In this document: piece by piece, positions 28,944 to 38,574 of the stretch
How the letters are laid out: every line of letters starts with the position of its first letter
Numbering within the stretch: position 1 is the stretch's first letter
Origin: Neisseria mucosa
Lineage (GTDB): Bacteria; Pseudomonadota; Gammaproteobacteria; Burkholderiales; Neisseriaceae
Direction: 5' to 3'
Assembly (NCBI RefSeq): GCF_013267835.1
Contig: NZ_CP053939.1
Span: 434,001 to 498,000, forward strand
DNA length: 64,000 nucleotides
Position numbers and translations under genes: made by a program
The notes under the pieces: model-generated
Database searches by the model: none
What the model was told of the DNA's origin: nothing
Seen by the model: the letters and a program-made list of their open reading frames with translations, nothing else

Positions 28944-29897
28944 ATGCCAAACCATTTATCTGCGAAAGTCCCACACCCAATTTGACGTTGCCGTCATCGG
29001 CGCAGGCCCGTCAGGCTCGGTTGCCTCCGCTCTGCTTAACAAACAGGGCTTCAAAGTATGCGCGCTGGAAAAACAGCATTTTCCGCGCTTTGTGATTGGC
29101 GAGAGCCTGCTGCCGCACTGCATGGAAATGCTGGAAGAAGCCGGTTTTGCCGATGCCGTGCGCGCCGAGAAAGGCTTTCAGTTTAAAAACGGCGCAGCGT
29201 TCGCATGGCGCATTTCACGCGCATCACCGACAACATCGCCGCCGAAGCCGATTTTGACCACAACAAAATCCTGATTACCACCCACCCGCAGCACCGCGAC
29301 GTATGGTTTTGGACAATCCCTTTCGACGACAACACCTGCTCGCTCGGCGTGGTCGGCACACCCGACAAACTGGCGGGCGATTCCGAAGCCGTGTTGAAAC
29401 AAATAGTGGCAGAATGCCCCAATCTGGTTGAATTTTTTAAACATTCCGAATGGGAAAACGGCTTCCCCTACCGCAGCATCCAAGGCTATTCCGCCAATGT
29501 TAAAACCCTGCACGGCAAACATTTCGCGCTGTTAGGCAACGCCGCCGAGTTTATTGACCCCGTGTTCTCATCGGGCGTAACCATCGCGCTGCATTCCGCC
29601 AAACTCGCCGCTGACCTGCTTGCCCGCCAGCTCAAAGGCGAAGCGGCAGACTGGCAGCGCGAGTTCGCCGAGCCGCTGATGGTGGGCGTAAACGCTTTTC
29701 GCACCTATGTGGACGGCTGGTACGACAACCGTTTCCAAAACGTGGTGTACGCACCCAACCGCGCGCCCGAAATCAGCCGCATGATTTCCGCCATTCTCGC
29801 GGGCTATGCGTGGGATACGGCAAACCCGTTTGTAGAAAAATCGGAACAGCGGCTGAACACGCTGGCGGAACTGGTGGGGGATTTGGCGTTTGAATAG
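28944..29897 (+). pseudogene. FAD-dependent oxidoreductase (tryptophan-halogenase/geranylgeranyl-reductase-like), internally deleted
   Basis: The N-terminal piece reads QFDVAVIGAGPSGSVASALL and ends GAAFAW near 29210. A different frame then continues AHFTRITDNIAAEADF to the stop at 29897, with the conserved VWFWTIPFDDNTCSLGVVG and LLGNAAEFIDPVFSSGVTIAL segments. About 110-130 central residues are missing, judged from the family length near 400. The two halves are out of frame. The ATG at 28944 is also out of frame with the flavin-binding segment, so a second frameshift near the start is likely. The gene is dead. Confidence 0.8.
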
Positions 29898-29972
29898 GTG
29901 TTGATGTCGTCTGAAAACAGTTGCAGGTCGGGCATTGATGCCCGACAAACACCGACCTGTTTATCTTAAAAT

Positions 29973-30054
29973 GAGACCTTTGCAAAATTCCCCAAAATCC
30001 CCTAAATTCCCACCAAGACATTTAGGGGATTTTGGGGAATTTTGCAAAGGTCTC
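29973..30054. mobile_element. 82-bp palindromic MITE derived from the IS1106-like ends
   Basis: It starts GAGACCTTTGCAAAATTCCCC and ends with its exact reverse complement: arms of about 35 bp around a 12-nt centre (TCCCACCAAGAC). The left 60 bp match the leader of the IS at 22830 up to the point just before its transposase ATG. The rest is the expected right terminal repeat. It is therefore a deletion derivative that kept both ends and lost the gene. It cuts the coding remnant at 30056. Confidence 0.88.
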
Positions 30055-30055
30055 A

Positions 30056-30181
30056 AAAGGAGAAGAAATATTACAAACAGCTGTTCCGTTAATTGAGCAA
30101 ATTGATGAGTTATTTTTCGGAAAGTTGGATAACAACGAAGAACAATTTAAGCATTTTCTTGTTAGATTAAACAAAGAATAA
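30056..30181 (+). pseudogene. C-terminal remnant of a regulator, possibly MarR family
   Basis: An open frame of 41 codons directly abuts the palindromic element and reads KGEEILQTAVPLIEQIDELFFG, ending HFLVRLNKE and a stop at 30179-30181. The amphipathic end resembles the final helix of MarR-type repressors (GEEILQTAVPLIEQ...). No start or DNA-binding part remains. MarR regulators commonly sit beside EmrAB-type pumps, which supports the guess, but homology was not tested. AT-rich, unlike the pump genes. Confidence 0.45.
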
Positions 30182-30529
30182 GAATATTATTTATGGAGTT
30201 GTCAATTTTGATAGCTCCATACTACATTTGAAACTCAAAAATAGAGCATAGCTATAGAACAGAAATTTATTCAAGAGAATTATTTACACCAAAATATAGA
30301 AGTCCTCTGTTTTATTTTCAAAAAGTAAAACAGAGAACATAAATGGTTGGCTCTTGAAAGCAATGTGTAAAAATTTTACGTTAATATTGTAAAATATAAT
30401 GATATAATTACTCTGTTATCGGGGTTATTTTTACGTATTTTTAAGAAAGTCATCAATATTTGATTGCAACAAGTTGAAATAATTAGAGTTTTATTTTTTC
30501 ATTCTTTCCTTATATAGAAACAACCATTT
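30182..30529. other. AT-rich non-coding remainder of the island
   Basis: 348 bp of very AT-rich sequence with several short stop-rich stretches. I see no ORF with a start, no RNA gene and no uptake sequence in it. It ends at the right copy of the 50-bp repeat. Confidence 0.5.
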
Positions 30530-30580
30530 TAATGACTAAATAATAAAAGGCCGTCTGAAAAATATACTTTCAGACGGCCT
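30530..30580. repeat. Right copy of the 50-bp direct repeat
   Basis: It begins TAATGACTAAATAATAAAAGG and includes uptake sequences 30548-30559 and 30569-30580. It differs from 22780-22829 by one G-to-T change and one extra T. In the ancestral order it would have been the single hairpin between ssb and the convergent SIMPL-domain gene. Confidence 0.9.
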
Positions 30581-30603
30581 TTAAAATGATTTAAAAGAAA
30601 ATC

Positions 30604-31311
30604 CTACATTTGCACCGAGCCGCTGACGGTCAGGCTGATTTCTTCCGAACCCGGAGAGGCTGGTACACCATCTTCTATTCCTGTCGCTACTTCTGCAGCA
30701 GGGATTGCACGCAGCATTTTGGCGTGTGCAAAGTCGCCGCCGACTTGGCGGTTGCCGATGTGGCCCAGGTTGAGTTTGACGATTTTGTAGCTGGAGAAGC
30801 CGAGTGTTTGGGCGAGGTTTTGGGCGCGGTCTTTGAAGCGCAGGATGACGGCTTTGCTCAATTGGTCGACGGTTTCTTCGCGTTTTTCTTTGGATACGGA
30901 AAATGAGGAGTTTTCCAAAACGGCGATATTGATGCTGTCGGCAATCAGGCGGTTGAGTGCTTCAAAATCTTTGCTTTCTACTTTGAAGTAGGCGTGTTCT
31001 TCCCAGCCGGTTTGGGTGCGTTTGCCGTTGGTGTATTGATAGCGCGGGGAGGCGTTGCGTTCCATCAGCTCGGCTTTAAATTTGCTGTTTTGGGAGATTT
31101 TGTTGAACTGGTTGAATTTCTTCATGAAAGCTTGGTTGACGGCTTGACGGTCTTTGCCTTCTGCATTGACGCTGAAATATGCGGTCATGGTGTCCCGCGG
31201 TACTTCCATGTTGGCGGATTCGGAAAATTCAACGATGTTGTAGTTGAGGCTTTCTGCTGCTACGGGCAGGGAAGCGGCTAGCAGTAGGGCAATAAGGGCT
31301 GGACGGAGCAT
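30604..31311 (-). CDS. Periplasmic SIMPL-domain (DUF541) protein
   Basis: The start at 31311 is preferred over 31338 because AAGGA lies 7 nt upstream and because MLRPALIALLLAASLPVAAES is then a clean signal peptide. The mature protein (about 215 residues) has the SIMPL/DUF541 pattern: NYNIVEFSESANMEVPRDTMTAYFSVNAEGKD, the repeated SKxFxALNRLIADS element and a C-terminal ISLTVSGSVQM strand. Periplasmic or membrane-associated; molecular role not established for the family in Neisseria. Confidence 0.85.
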   Translation of the reverse strand: MLRPALIALLLAASLPVAAESLNYNIVEFSESANMEVPRDTMTAYFSVNAEGKDRQAVNQAFMKKFNQFNKISQNSKFKAELMERNASPRYQYTNGKRTQTGWEEHAYFKVESKDFEALNRLIADSINIAVLENSSFSVSKEKREETVDQLSKAVILRFKDRAQNLAQTLGFSSYKIVKLNLGHIGNRQVGGDFAHAKMLRAIPAAEVATGIEDGVPASPGSEEISLTVSGSVQM

Positions 31312-31421
31312 TTTGGTTTCCTTATAAGGGGATTTCAAAAAAGTAATTTAGCATGAAAGATGGAAATGTTGGCTTTGGCAAGCGTAAGGATTTGTATGGA
31401 CTGAGGCTGTCTGAAAAGAAG

Positions 31422-31913
31422 TTACTTTGTATCCATCAGGCCGACTTCATGGGGATTGAGGCGGGCGTTTTCTTCTTGGCCTAAGCCGATCAATTTCCTC
31501 AAGCGGGTCATGTAGGCGTTGACATCTAGGCCTCGTCCGTAGCGTTGCGCTTCCCAGATGGTTTCTGCCAAGGCTTCCATCATATCGTGTTCGGCTTTAA
31601 CCCAGTCGCCGTTGTAACGGGCGCAAAGTTGTTGGTGGATGGCACGGATGCCCGGGGGCTGATCAATGGCGCTTTGCTCTTGCAGAGAAAGGTGTAGCGA
31701 CATGTGCAGGAATGGGTTGCTTTCGCCGTCTTCGGGCAGCCATTCTTTATCTAAATATTGTTCGATGTCTTCGAGATAGTGTCCGTATTCGGGATGGGCT
31801 TCGATAATGCGTAAGGCTTTTTGCTGTAGGCCGTCCAATTGGAGCGGTGCGAGCCTGTGTTGCCAGACGTGGGCAAAAAATCGGCGGACATCGTGAGTGT
31901 TTACGTCATACAT
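31422..31913 (-). CDS. DUF1841 family protein
   Basis: A 163-residue soluble protein. Recognisable features are the start MYDVNTHDVRRFFAHVW, the LHMSLHLSLQEQSAIDQPPGIRAIHQQL segment and DMMEALAETIWEAQRYG, which together match DUF1841 proteins found widely in beta- and gammaproteobacteria. No catalytic motif is evident. Transcribed alone, towards the SIMPL gene. Function unknown. Confidence 0.85.
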   Translation of the reverse strand: MYDVNTHDVRRFFAHVWQHRLAPLQLDGLQQKALRIIEAHPEYGHYLEDIEQYLDKEWLPEDGESNPFLHMSLHLSLQEQSAIDQPPGIRAIHQQLCARYNGDWVKAEHDMMEALAETIWEAQRYGRGLDVNAYMTRLRKLIGLGQEENARLNPHEVGLMDTK

Positions 31914-31968
31914 GATGGGTGTGATTTGATTTTGGGATATGTGATTATATAACGATTGCGATAAACAA

Positions 31969-32001
31969 AGGCCGTCTGAAAAATATGTTTTCAGACGGCC
32001 T
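31969..32001 (-). terminator. Inverted uptake-sequence pair after ftsB
   Basis: AGGCCGTCTGAA (31969-31980) and TTCAGACGGCCT (31990-32001) lie directly beyond the ftsB stop. Confidence 0.7.
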
Positions 32002-32014
32002 TTGTTTGATAGGT

Positions 32015-32290
32015 TTAGCGGCGGTCGATGATTCGGTAATACACTTCGCCGTCTTGGACATAGCCCAATTCGACGCGGGCAATTTCGGCGATAGCCTCTT
32101 GTCCGTGTGCCAAGTCTTCAACTTCCGCATTGAGGAAATTGTTGCGTAAAGTGAGCGTTTGGTTTTTTTCCTCCTGACGGACGAGCTGCTCCTGCAATTC
32201 TTCCGTATGCCCGACGCTGCCTTTGCCAAACCAAAGGCTGTACTGACAGCACAAAAGTGCGAAGGTTAAAACAAAAGTCACCCACTTCAT
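32015..32290 (-). CDS. ftsB: Cell division protein FtsB
   Basis: A 91-residue bitopic septal protein that bridges FtsL and FtsQ. It has one membrane helix (MKWVTFVLTFALLCCQYSLWFG), a coiled coil (TEELQEQLVRQEEKNQTLTLRNNFLNAEVEDL) and the conserved end EAIAEIARVELGYVQDGEVYYRI. It lies just downstream of eno, the standard eno-ftsB arrangement, and is probably cotranscribed with it. Confidence 0.93.
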   Translation of the reverse strand: MKWVTFVLTFALLCCQYSLWFGKGSVGHTEELQEQLVRQEEKNQTLTLRNNFLNAEVEDLAHGQEAIAEIARVELGYVQDGEVYYRIIDRR

Positions 32291-32313
32291 ACAATCAATA
32301 TCCTATATTTTGC

Positions 32314-33648
<1,335 letters not shown>

Positions 33649-33862
33649 TCAGACGGCCTTGAGGATGATTGCCAAAGTCTGATGAATGCAGACATTATAC
33701 CGCCTTTGCCGGGCATGGCATCGGCGTCGGTATGAAACCGACTGTAAGTTTGTTTCACGTCAATATCGTTCAAACAAACATAGGCCGTATAGTGTAACAT
33801 TTTTTACCCTTTTTAGGGTGAAAAGCTGATTAAATCAGGCATAAGGCCGTCTGAAAACCAGA

Positions 33863-34750
33863 TTAGCCTTCGCCTAAAATCATCGAACCTACGCCGTCAT
33901 CGGTCAGTACTTCCAAGAGCAGGGCGTTGGGAACGCGGCCATCTATAATGTGCGTGGCTTTAACGCCGCTTTTGGCGGCTTCGACGGCGGAGGCAATTTT
34001 AGGCAGCATGCCGCCGTACAGCGTGCCGTCTTCAATCAGTTCGTCAATGCGGCTTGGCGTCAGGGTGGTCAATAATTTGCCTTCTTTATCCAGTACGCCG
34101 GGGATATTGGTCATCATCAGCAGTTTTTCGGCTTGAAGTTTTTCCGCCAGTTTGCCGGCAACCAAGTCGGCATTGATGTTGAACGCTTCGCCGTTTTGCC
34201 CTACGCCGATGGGTGCGATGACCGGAATGCAGCCGCGTTCGACCAAGCCTTCTACCAACCGGGTATCGATGTCGGCCACTGTGCCGACTTGGCCGATGTC
34301 CACGCCTTTTTGTTCGGGCGTGTCGATTAGGAGTTTTTCCGCTTTGATGAAGTGGTTATCCCGGCCGGTAATGCCGACGGCGCGACCGCCGAAGGAGGTA
34401 ATCATGGAAACGATTTCTTTATTGACGTGTCCGCCCAAAACCATTTCTACGATGTCCATGGTTTCGCTGTCGGTGACGCGCATGCCTTGAACAAATTCTC
34501 CTTTTTTGCCGACTTTTTCCAGCATTTCATTGATTTGCGGGCCGCCGCCGTGAACGATGACGAGATGCAGGCCGATCAGTTTGAGCAGGACGACATCGCG
34601 TGCGAAGCCCTCTTTTAAGGCCGACTCGGTCATGGCGTTGCCGCCGTATTTGATGACGATGATGGAGCCGGAAAAACGGCGGATATAAGGTAAAGATTCG
34701 GCAAGGACGCGCGCTTTGATCGCAGAGGAGACAGATTGTTGCTGAGTCAT
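33863..34750 (-). CDS. argB: Acetylglutamate kinase
   Basis: Phosphorylates N-acetylglutamate in arginine synthesis; 295 residues. The amino-acid kinase fold shows [21 protein letters not shown], the substrate loop [13 protein letters not shown], and the C-terminal [22 protein letters not shown] typical of ArgB. No other arg genes are adjacent. The product starts [23 protein letters not shown]. Confidence 0.96.
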   Translation of the reverse strand: MTQQQSVSSAIKARVLAESLPYIRRFSGSIIVIKYGGNAMTESALKEGFARDVVLLKLIGLHLVIVHGGGPQINEMLEKVGKKGEFVQGMRVTDSETMDIVEMVLGGHVNKEIVSMITSFGGRAVGITGRDNHFIKAEKLLIDTPEQKGVDIGQVGTVADIDTRLVEGLVERGCIPVIAPIGVGQNGEAFNINADLVAGKLAEKLQAEKLLMMTNIPGVLDKEGKLLTTLTPSRIDELIEDGTLYGGMLPKIASAVEAAKSGVKATHIIDGRVPNALLLEVLTDDGVGSMILGEG

Positions 34751-34924
34751 TGTTTCAACCTTGTTTCATGATTTCGGCCTTTATCTTAATCCCAAAGGCC
34801 GTCTGAAACAATATTTCCAAGCGCTTGAAATCCTGTTAAATCAGTTAAATGGTTGAAACCAGCCTCATGCAAACGGTAAAATGACGGTTTGCTTCGGCCT
34901 CTTTGCCGATTACTAAGGATACCC

Positions 34925-36055
34925 ATGATGAAAATCAGCACCCAATTCGATGCCGGTTCGGTCGTTGTCAAAGACTTGAGCAACCCTGCCGATATCCGCC
35001 TCGCCCTGCGTCCCGACAATGCTTCGGAGTTTGCCCAATGGTTTTACTTCCGTTTGCAGGGTGCGGCCTATCAAAACTGCGTGATGCATTTTGAAAATGC
35101 GGCGGACGCTGCGTATCCTTTGGGCTGGGAGGACTATCAGGCTTGCGCTTCTTACGACCGCCAAAATTGGTTCCGCGTGCCGACCAGCTATGAAAACGGC
35201 GTGTTGACCATCAACCATACGCCTTTGTCCAACAGCGTTTACTACGCCTATTTCGAGCCTTATTCCAACGAGCAGCATTTGAACCTTTTGGGCGATGCGC
35301 AGGGCAGCGGTTTGTGCCGTATCGACGACTTGGGCAGTACCGTTCAAGGCCGCGATATTAATCTGTTGACCATCGGCAACCAAGTCGAAAGCGACATGAA
35401 AGTCTGGATTATCGCCCGTCAGCATCCGGGCGAAACCATGGCGGAATGGTTTGTCGAAGGTTTGTTGGGCCGCCTGCTTGATCCGCAAGATCCGACCGCG
35501 CGCATGCTGCTTGACCGTGCGACTTTCTACATCGTGCCAAACATGAATCCGGACGGTTCGGTTTTGGGCAACCTGCGCACCAATGCCGCCGGCGCCAACC
35601 TCAACCGCGAATGGGAAAACCCGACTTTGGAGCGAAGCCCCGAAGTCTTTACCGTCCGTGAAAAAATGATGGAAACCGGCGTGGATTTGTTCTTGGATAT
35701 TCACGGCGATGAAGGCCTGCCGTTTGTCTTTGTGGCCGGCACCGAAGGCGTGCCGAACTACAACGAGCGCATCGAAGCCTTGGAAGACCAATTCAAACTT
35801 GCGCTGCTCAATGCCAGCCCCGATTTCCAAGACGATTACGGCTATGACAAAGATGCGCCGGGTCAGGCAAACATGACTTTGGCGACCAACTGGGTCGGCA
35901 ATCATTTCAACTGCCTTGCCTATACTTTGGAAATGCCGTTTAAAGACAATGCCAACCTGCCGGACGACGATTTCGGTTGGAACGGCCAACGCTCGCTGCG
36001 CTTGGGCGAGGCCATGTTGTCTGCTATTTTGAATGTGGTTGGCGATTTGCGTTAA
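34925..36055 (+). CDS. M14-family zinc carboxypeptidase, cytosolic type
   Basis: 376 residues from the ATG at 34925 (AAGGA at 34914-34918). An N-terminal beta-rich domain (STQFDAGSVVVKDLSNPADIRLALRPD...) precedes the M14 domain: zinc ligands in RQHPGETMAEW (His, Glu) and the later His in LFLDIHGDEGLPFVF, substrate-binding NPDGSVLGNLRTNAAGANLNREW, and a C-terminal Glu in LAYTLEMPFK. This resembles the cytosolic carboxypeptidase (CCP-like) branch; no signal peptide is seen. Substrate unknown. Confidence 0.88.
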   Translation: MMKISTQFDAGSVVVKDLSNPADIRLALRPDNASEFAQWFYFRLQGAAYQNCVMHFENAADAAYPLGWEDYQACASYDRQNWFRVPTSYENGVLTINHTPLSNSVYYAYFEPYSNEQHLNLLGDAQGSGLCRIDDLGSTVQGRDINLLTIGNQVESDMKVWIIARQHPGETMAEWFVEGLLGRLLDPQDPTARMLLDRATFYIVPNMNPDGSVLGNLRTNAAGANLNREWENPTLERSPEVFTVREKMMETGVDLFLDIHGDEGLPFVFVAGTEGVPNYNERIEALEDQFKLALLNASPDFQDDYGYDKDAPGQANMTLATNWVGNHFNCLAYTLEMPFKDNANLPDDDFGWNGQRSLRLGEAMLSAILNVVGDLR

Positions 36056-36074
36056 ACCGTCCGACATTGCATAC

Positions 36075-36108
36075 AGGCCGTCTGAAAGTTCAGGCTTTCA
36101 GACGGCCT
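36075..36108 (+). terminator. Inverted uptake-sequence pair between the M14 gene and lgt
   Basis: AGGCCGTCTGAA (36075-36086) and TTCAGACGGCCT (36097-36108) flank a 10-nt loop and are followed by TTTGAG. lgt starts 21 bp later and so needs its own promoter or readthrough. Confidence 0.65.
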
Positions 36109-36129
36109 TTGAGATAAGGAACACACATT

Positions 36130-36990
36130 ATGATGATACATCCCCAGTTTGATCCGGTGCTGATCAGCATCGGCCCGCTTGCCATCCGCTGGTATGCCTT
36201 GAGCTATATTGTCGGCTTTATCCTGTTTACGATTTTGGGCCGCCGCCGTATCGCGCAGGGCAATTCTGTGTTTACCAAAGAAACACTCGACGATTTCCTG
36301 ACTTGGGGTATCTTGGGCGTCATCTTGGGCGGCCGTATCGGCTACGTTTTGTTTTATAAATTTTCCGACTATCTGGCCAACCCGTTGGATATTTTCAAAG
36401 TGTGGGAAGGCGGCATGTCGTTTCACGGCGGATTCTTGGGCGTGGTCGTTGCCATGTGGCTGTTTGGCCGCAAGCACAACATCAGTATCTTGAAGCTGAT
36501 GGATACCGTTGCGCCACTCGTACCGCTGGGCTTGGCTTCCGGCCGTATCGGCAACTTTATCAACGGCGAACTTTGGGGACGAGTTACCGAACTCAATGCT
36601 TTCTGGGCGATGGGTTTTCCCCAAGCGCGTTACGAAGATGCGGAAGCCGCGGCGCATAATCCTTTGTGGGCTGAATGGCTGCAACAATACGGCATGCTGC
36701 CGCGCCATCCGTCTCAGCTTTACCAGTTTGCCCTTGAAGGCATTTGCCTGTTTGTCATCGTTTGGATTTTCTCGAAAAAACCGCGTCCGGCCGGACAAAC
36801 GGCAGCATTGTTCTTGGGCGGTTACGGATTGTTCCGCTTTATCGCCGAATTTGCCCGTCAGCCTGACGACTATCTCGGCCTATTGACTTTGGGCTTGTCC
36901 ATGGGTCAATGGTTGAGCGTGCCGATGATTGTATTGGGCGTGATTGGTTTTGTTTGGTTTGGCCGTAAAAACAGTGTTGCTAAAGCGTAA
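36130..36990 (+). CDS. lgt: Prolipoprotein diacylglyceryl transferase
   Basis: An inner-membrane enzyme that transfers diacylglycerol to the lipobox cysteine; it would act on the lipoproteins in this window. The 286 residues have seven membrane segments. They include [22 protein letters not shown], the essential SFHGGFLGV and the Lgt signature [16 protein letters not shown], plus [12 protein letters not shown]. It ends at an uptake-sequence hairpin. Confidence 0.97.
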   Translation: MMIHPQFDPVLISIGPLAIRWYALSYIVGFILFTILGRRRIAQGNSVFTKETLDDFLTWGILGVILGGRIGYVLFYKFSDYLANPLDIFKVWEGGMSFHGGFLGVVVAMWLFGRKHNISILKLMDTVAPLVPLGLASGRIGNFINGELWGRVTELNAFWAMGFPQARYEDAEAAAHNPLWAEWLQQYGMLPRHPSQLYQFALEGICLFVIVWIFSKKPRPAGQTAALFLGGYGLFRFIAEFARQPDDYLGLLTLGLSMGQWLSVPMIVLGVIGFVWFGRKNSVAKA

Positions 36991-37006
36991 ATAAAACAAG
37001 AAATAA

Positions 37007-37036
37007 AGGCCGTCTGAAAAGGTTTTCAGACGGCCT
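37007..37036. terminator. Bidirectional uptake-sequence hairpin
   Basis: AGGCCGTCTGAA (37007-37018) and TTCAGACGGCCT (37025-37036), then TTTTAA, between convergent lgt and trkA. Confidence 0.75.
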
Positions 37037-37067
37037 TTTAATGTCTTCAAGAGGATGGATTTTAGGC

Positions 37068-38480
37068 TTAACCGAAAAAGCCCATTTTGACTTGAATGAG
37101 TTTTTCCAACTCCGGCAGGACGCGGCGGCGTGAGACGAAGAAGATAATGTGGTCGCCGTCTTGGAGGATGGTTTCGGTGTGGTGTCCCATGATGACCTCG
37201 CCGGTTGCGCCGCGGACGATGGCGGCGATGTAGCAGTCGCTCGGCCATTTGATGCCGCTGATGCGGCGGCCGACGATGGCGGAAGTGTTTTTATCGCCGT
37301 GTACCACCACTTCGATGGCTTCGGCCGTGCCGCGGCGCAGGGGGTGGACGGCAACGATGTCGCCGCGGCGGATGTGGGCGAGGATGGAGCCGATGGTAAT
37401 CAGGTGGGGGGAAACGACGATATCGATTTTGTTGCCTTCGAGCAAATCGACGTAGCTTGAGCGGTTGACGATGGTGATTACGCGTTTGGCACCAAGGTTT
37501 TTCGCCAACAGGCTGGACATGATGTTGTTTTCGTCGTCGTTGGTCAGCGCGCAGAAGACGTCGATTTCGTCGATGTATTCTTCGTCTAGCAGGGTTTCGT
37601 CGGTGGCGGAACCTTGCAGGACGAGGGTGTTGTCCAGATTTTCGGCCAGCCATTCGGCGCGGTGGGGTTTATATTCGATGATTTTGATGTCGTATTTGGA
37701 TTCGAGCTGTTTGGCGAGGCGGTAGCCGATGTTGCCGCCGCCGGCGATCATGATGCGGCGGGTACGCGCTTCTTTAGGACGCAATTCGCGCATGATGGCT
37801 TCCACGCTGTTGATGTCGGCGGCAAACAGGACTTCATCGCCTTCGATGATGACGGTTTGCGGGGTGGGGACGATCAGGCGGTTGTTGCGGTAGATGGCGC
37901 AGATTTGGCAGTCCACGCCTTCGAGCAGGTGTTGGTTGATGTCGGCAATTTCACGGCCGATCAGCAAACCGCCTTTGCGGGCTTGAACAATCACCATGCG
38001 CACTTTATCGTTGGCAAAACTGAGTACCTGCAATGAGCTGGTGTAGTTGAGCAGGCCGACGAGTTGTTCGGTAACCAGTTGTTCAGGGCTGATGGTTTCG
38101 GTAATGCCGAAGATGTTGAGGCTGCCTTCTTCGGGGTTGTCGCTGCCGTCAACCGGATATTCGAGGTATTCGCTTGAGCGCACGCGTGCGATGCGGCTGG
38201 GGATATTGAATAGGTCGGCGGCGATTTTGGAGGCGACAATGTTGGTTTCGTCGCTGCGGGTCAGGGCAAGCAGGAGGTCGGAATCTGCCGCGCCTGCCTG
38301 TTCGAGGGTAAAGGGCGATGCGCCGTTGCCGACGATGGTTTGGACATCGAGGCGGCTGCTGATGCGGTTGAGCGCTTTTTCGTCGATGTCGATGATGGTA
38401 ACGTCGTTGCTGGGAACGGAGGCAAGGTTTTGGGCGACGGTCGAGCCGACTTGGCCGCTGCCGAGAATGAGTATTTTCAC
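37068..38480 (-). CDS. trkA: Trk potassium system protein TrkA
   Basis: A peripheral NAD-binding regulator of TrkH/TrkG potassium uptake. A GTG start at 38480 gives 470 residues beginning with the Rossmann motif KILILGSGQVGSTVAQNL. A TTG at 38519 would add 13 residues without family support. There are two RCK_N/RCK_C repeats, the second starting MIAGGGNIGYRLAKQLESKYDIKIIE. No trkH gene is adjacent. Confidence 0.93.
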   Translation of the reverse strand: MKILILGSGQVGSTVAQNLASVPSNDVTIIDIDEKALNRISSRLDVQTIVGNGASPFTLEQAGAADSDLLLALTRSDETNIVASKIAADLFNIPSRIARVRSSEYLEYPVDGSDNPEEGSLNIFGITETISPEQLVTEQLVGLLNYTSSLQVLSFANDKVRMVIVQARKGGLLIGREIADINQHLLEGVDCQICAIYRNNRLIVPTPQTVIIEGDEVLFAADINSVEAIMRELRPKEARTRRIMIAGGGNIGYRLAKQLESKYDIKIIEYKPHRAEWLAENLDNTLVLQGSATDETLLDEEYIDEIDVFCALTNDDENNIMSSLLAKNLGAKRVITIVNRSSYVDLLEGNKIDIVVSPHLITIGSILAHIRRGDIVAVHPLRRGTAEAIEVVVHGDKNTSAIVGRRISGIKWPSDCYIAAIVRGATGEVIMGHHTETILQDGDHIIFFVSRRRVLPELEKLIQVKMGFFG

Positions 38481-38520
38481 GGTAATCGAGTGTGTTCGGT
38501 AAAAATGAAATTGTAACAAA

Positions 38521-38552
38521 AGGCCGTCTGAAATTGGAGTTTCAGACGGCCT
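38521..38552. repeat. Inverted uptake-sequence pair between the DASS carrier gene and trkA
   Basis: AGGCCGTCTGAA (38521-38532) and TTCAGACGGCCT (38541-38552). It lies just after the DASS-carrier stop and upstream of trkA, so it likely terminates the carrier transcript. Confidence 0.65.
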
Positions 38553-38574
38553 GATTTTTCAATCGACTAAAGGA

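Noticed and set aside
34913..36067. A 384-codon antisense ORF opposite the M14 peptidase gene
   Set aside because: Shadow frame of a well-supported gene; no ribosome-binding site and no domain.
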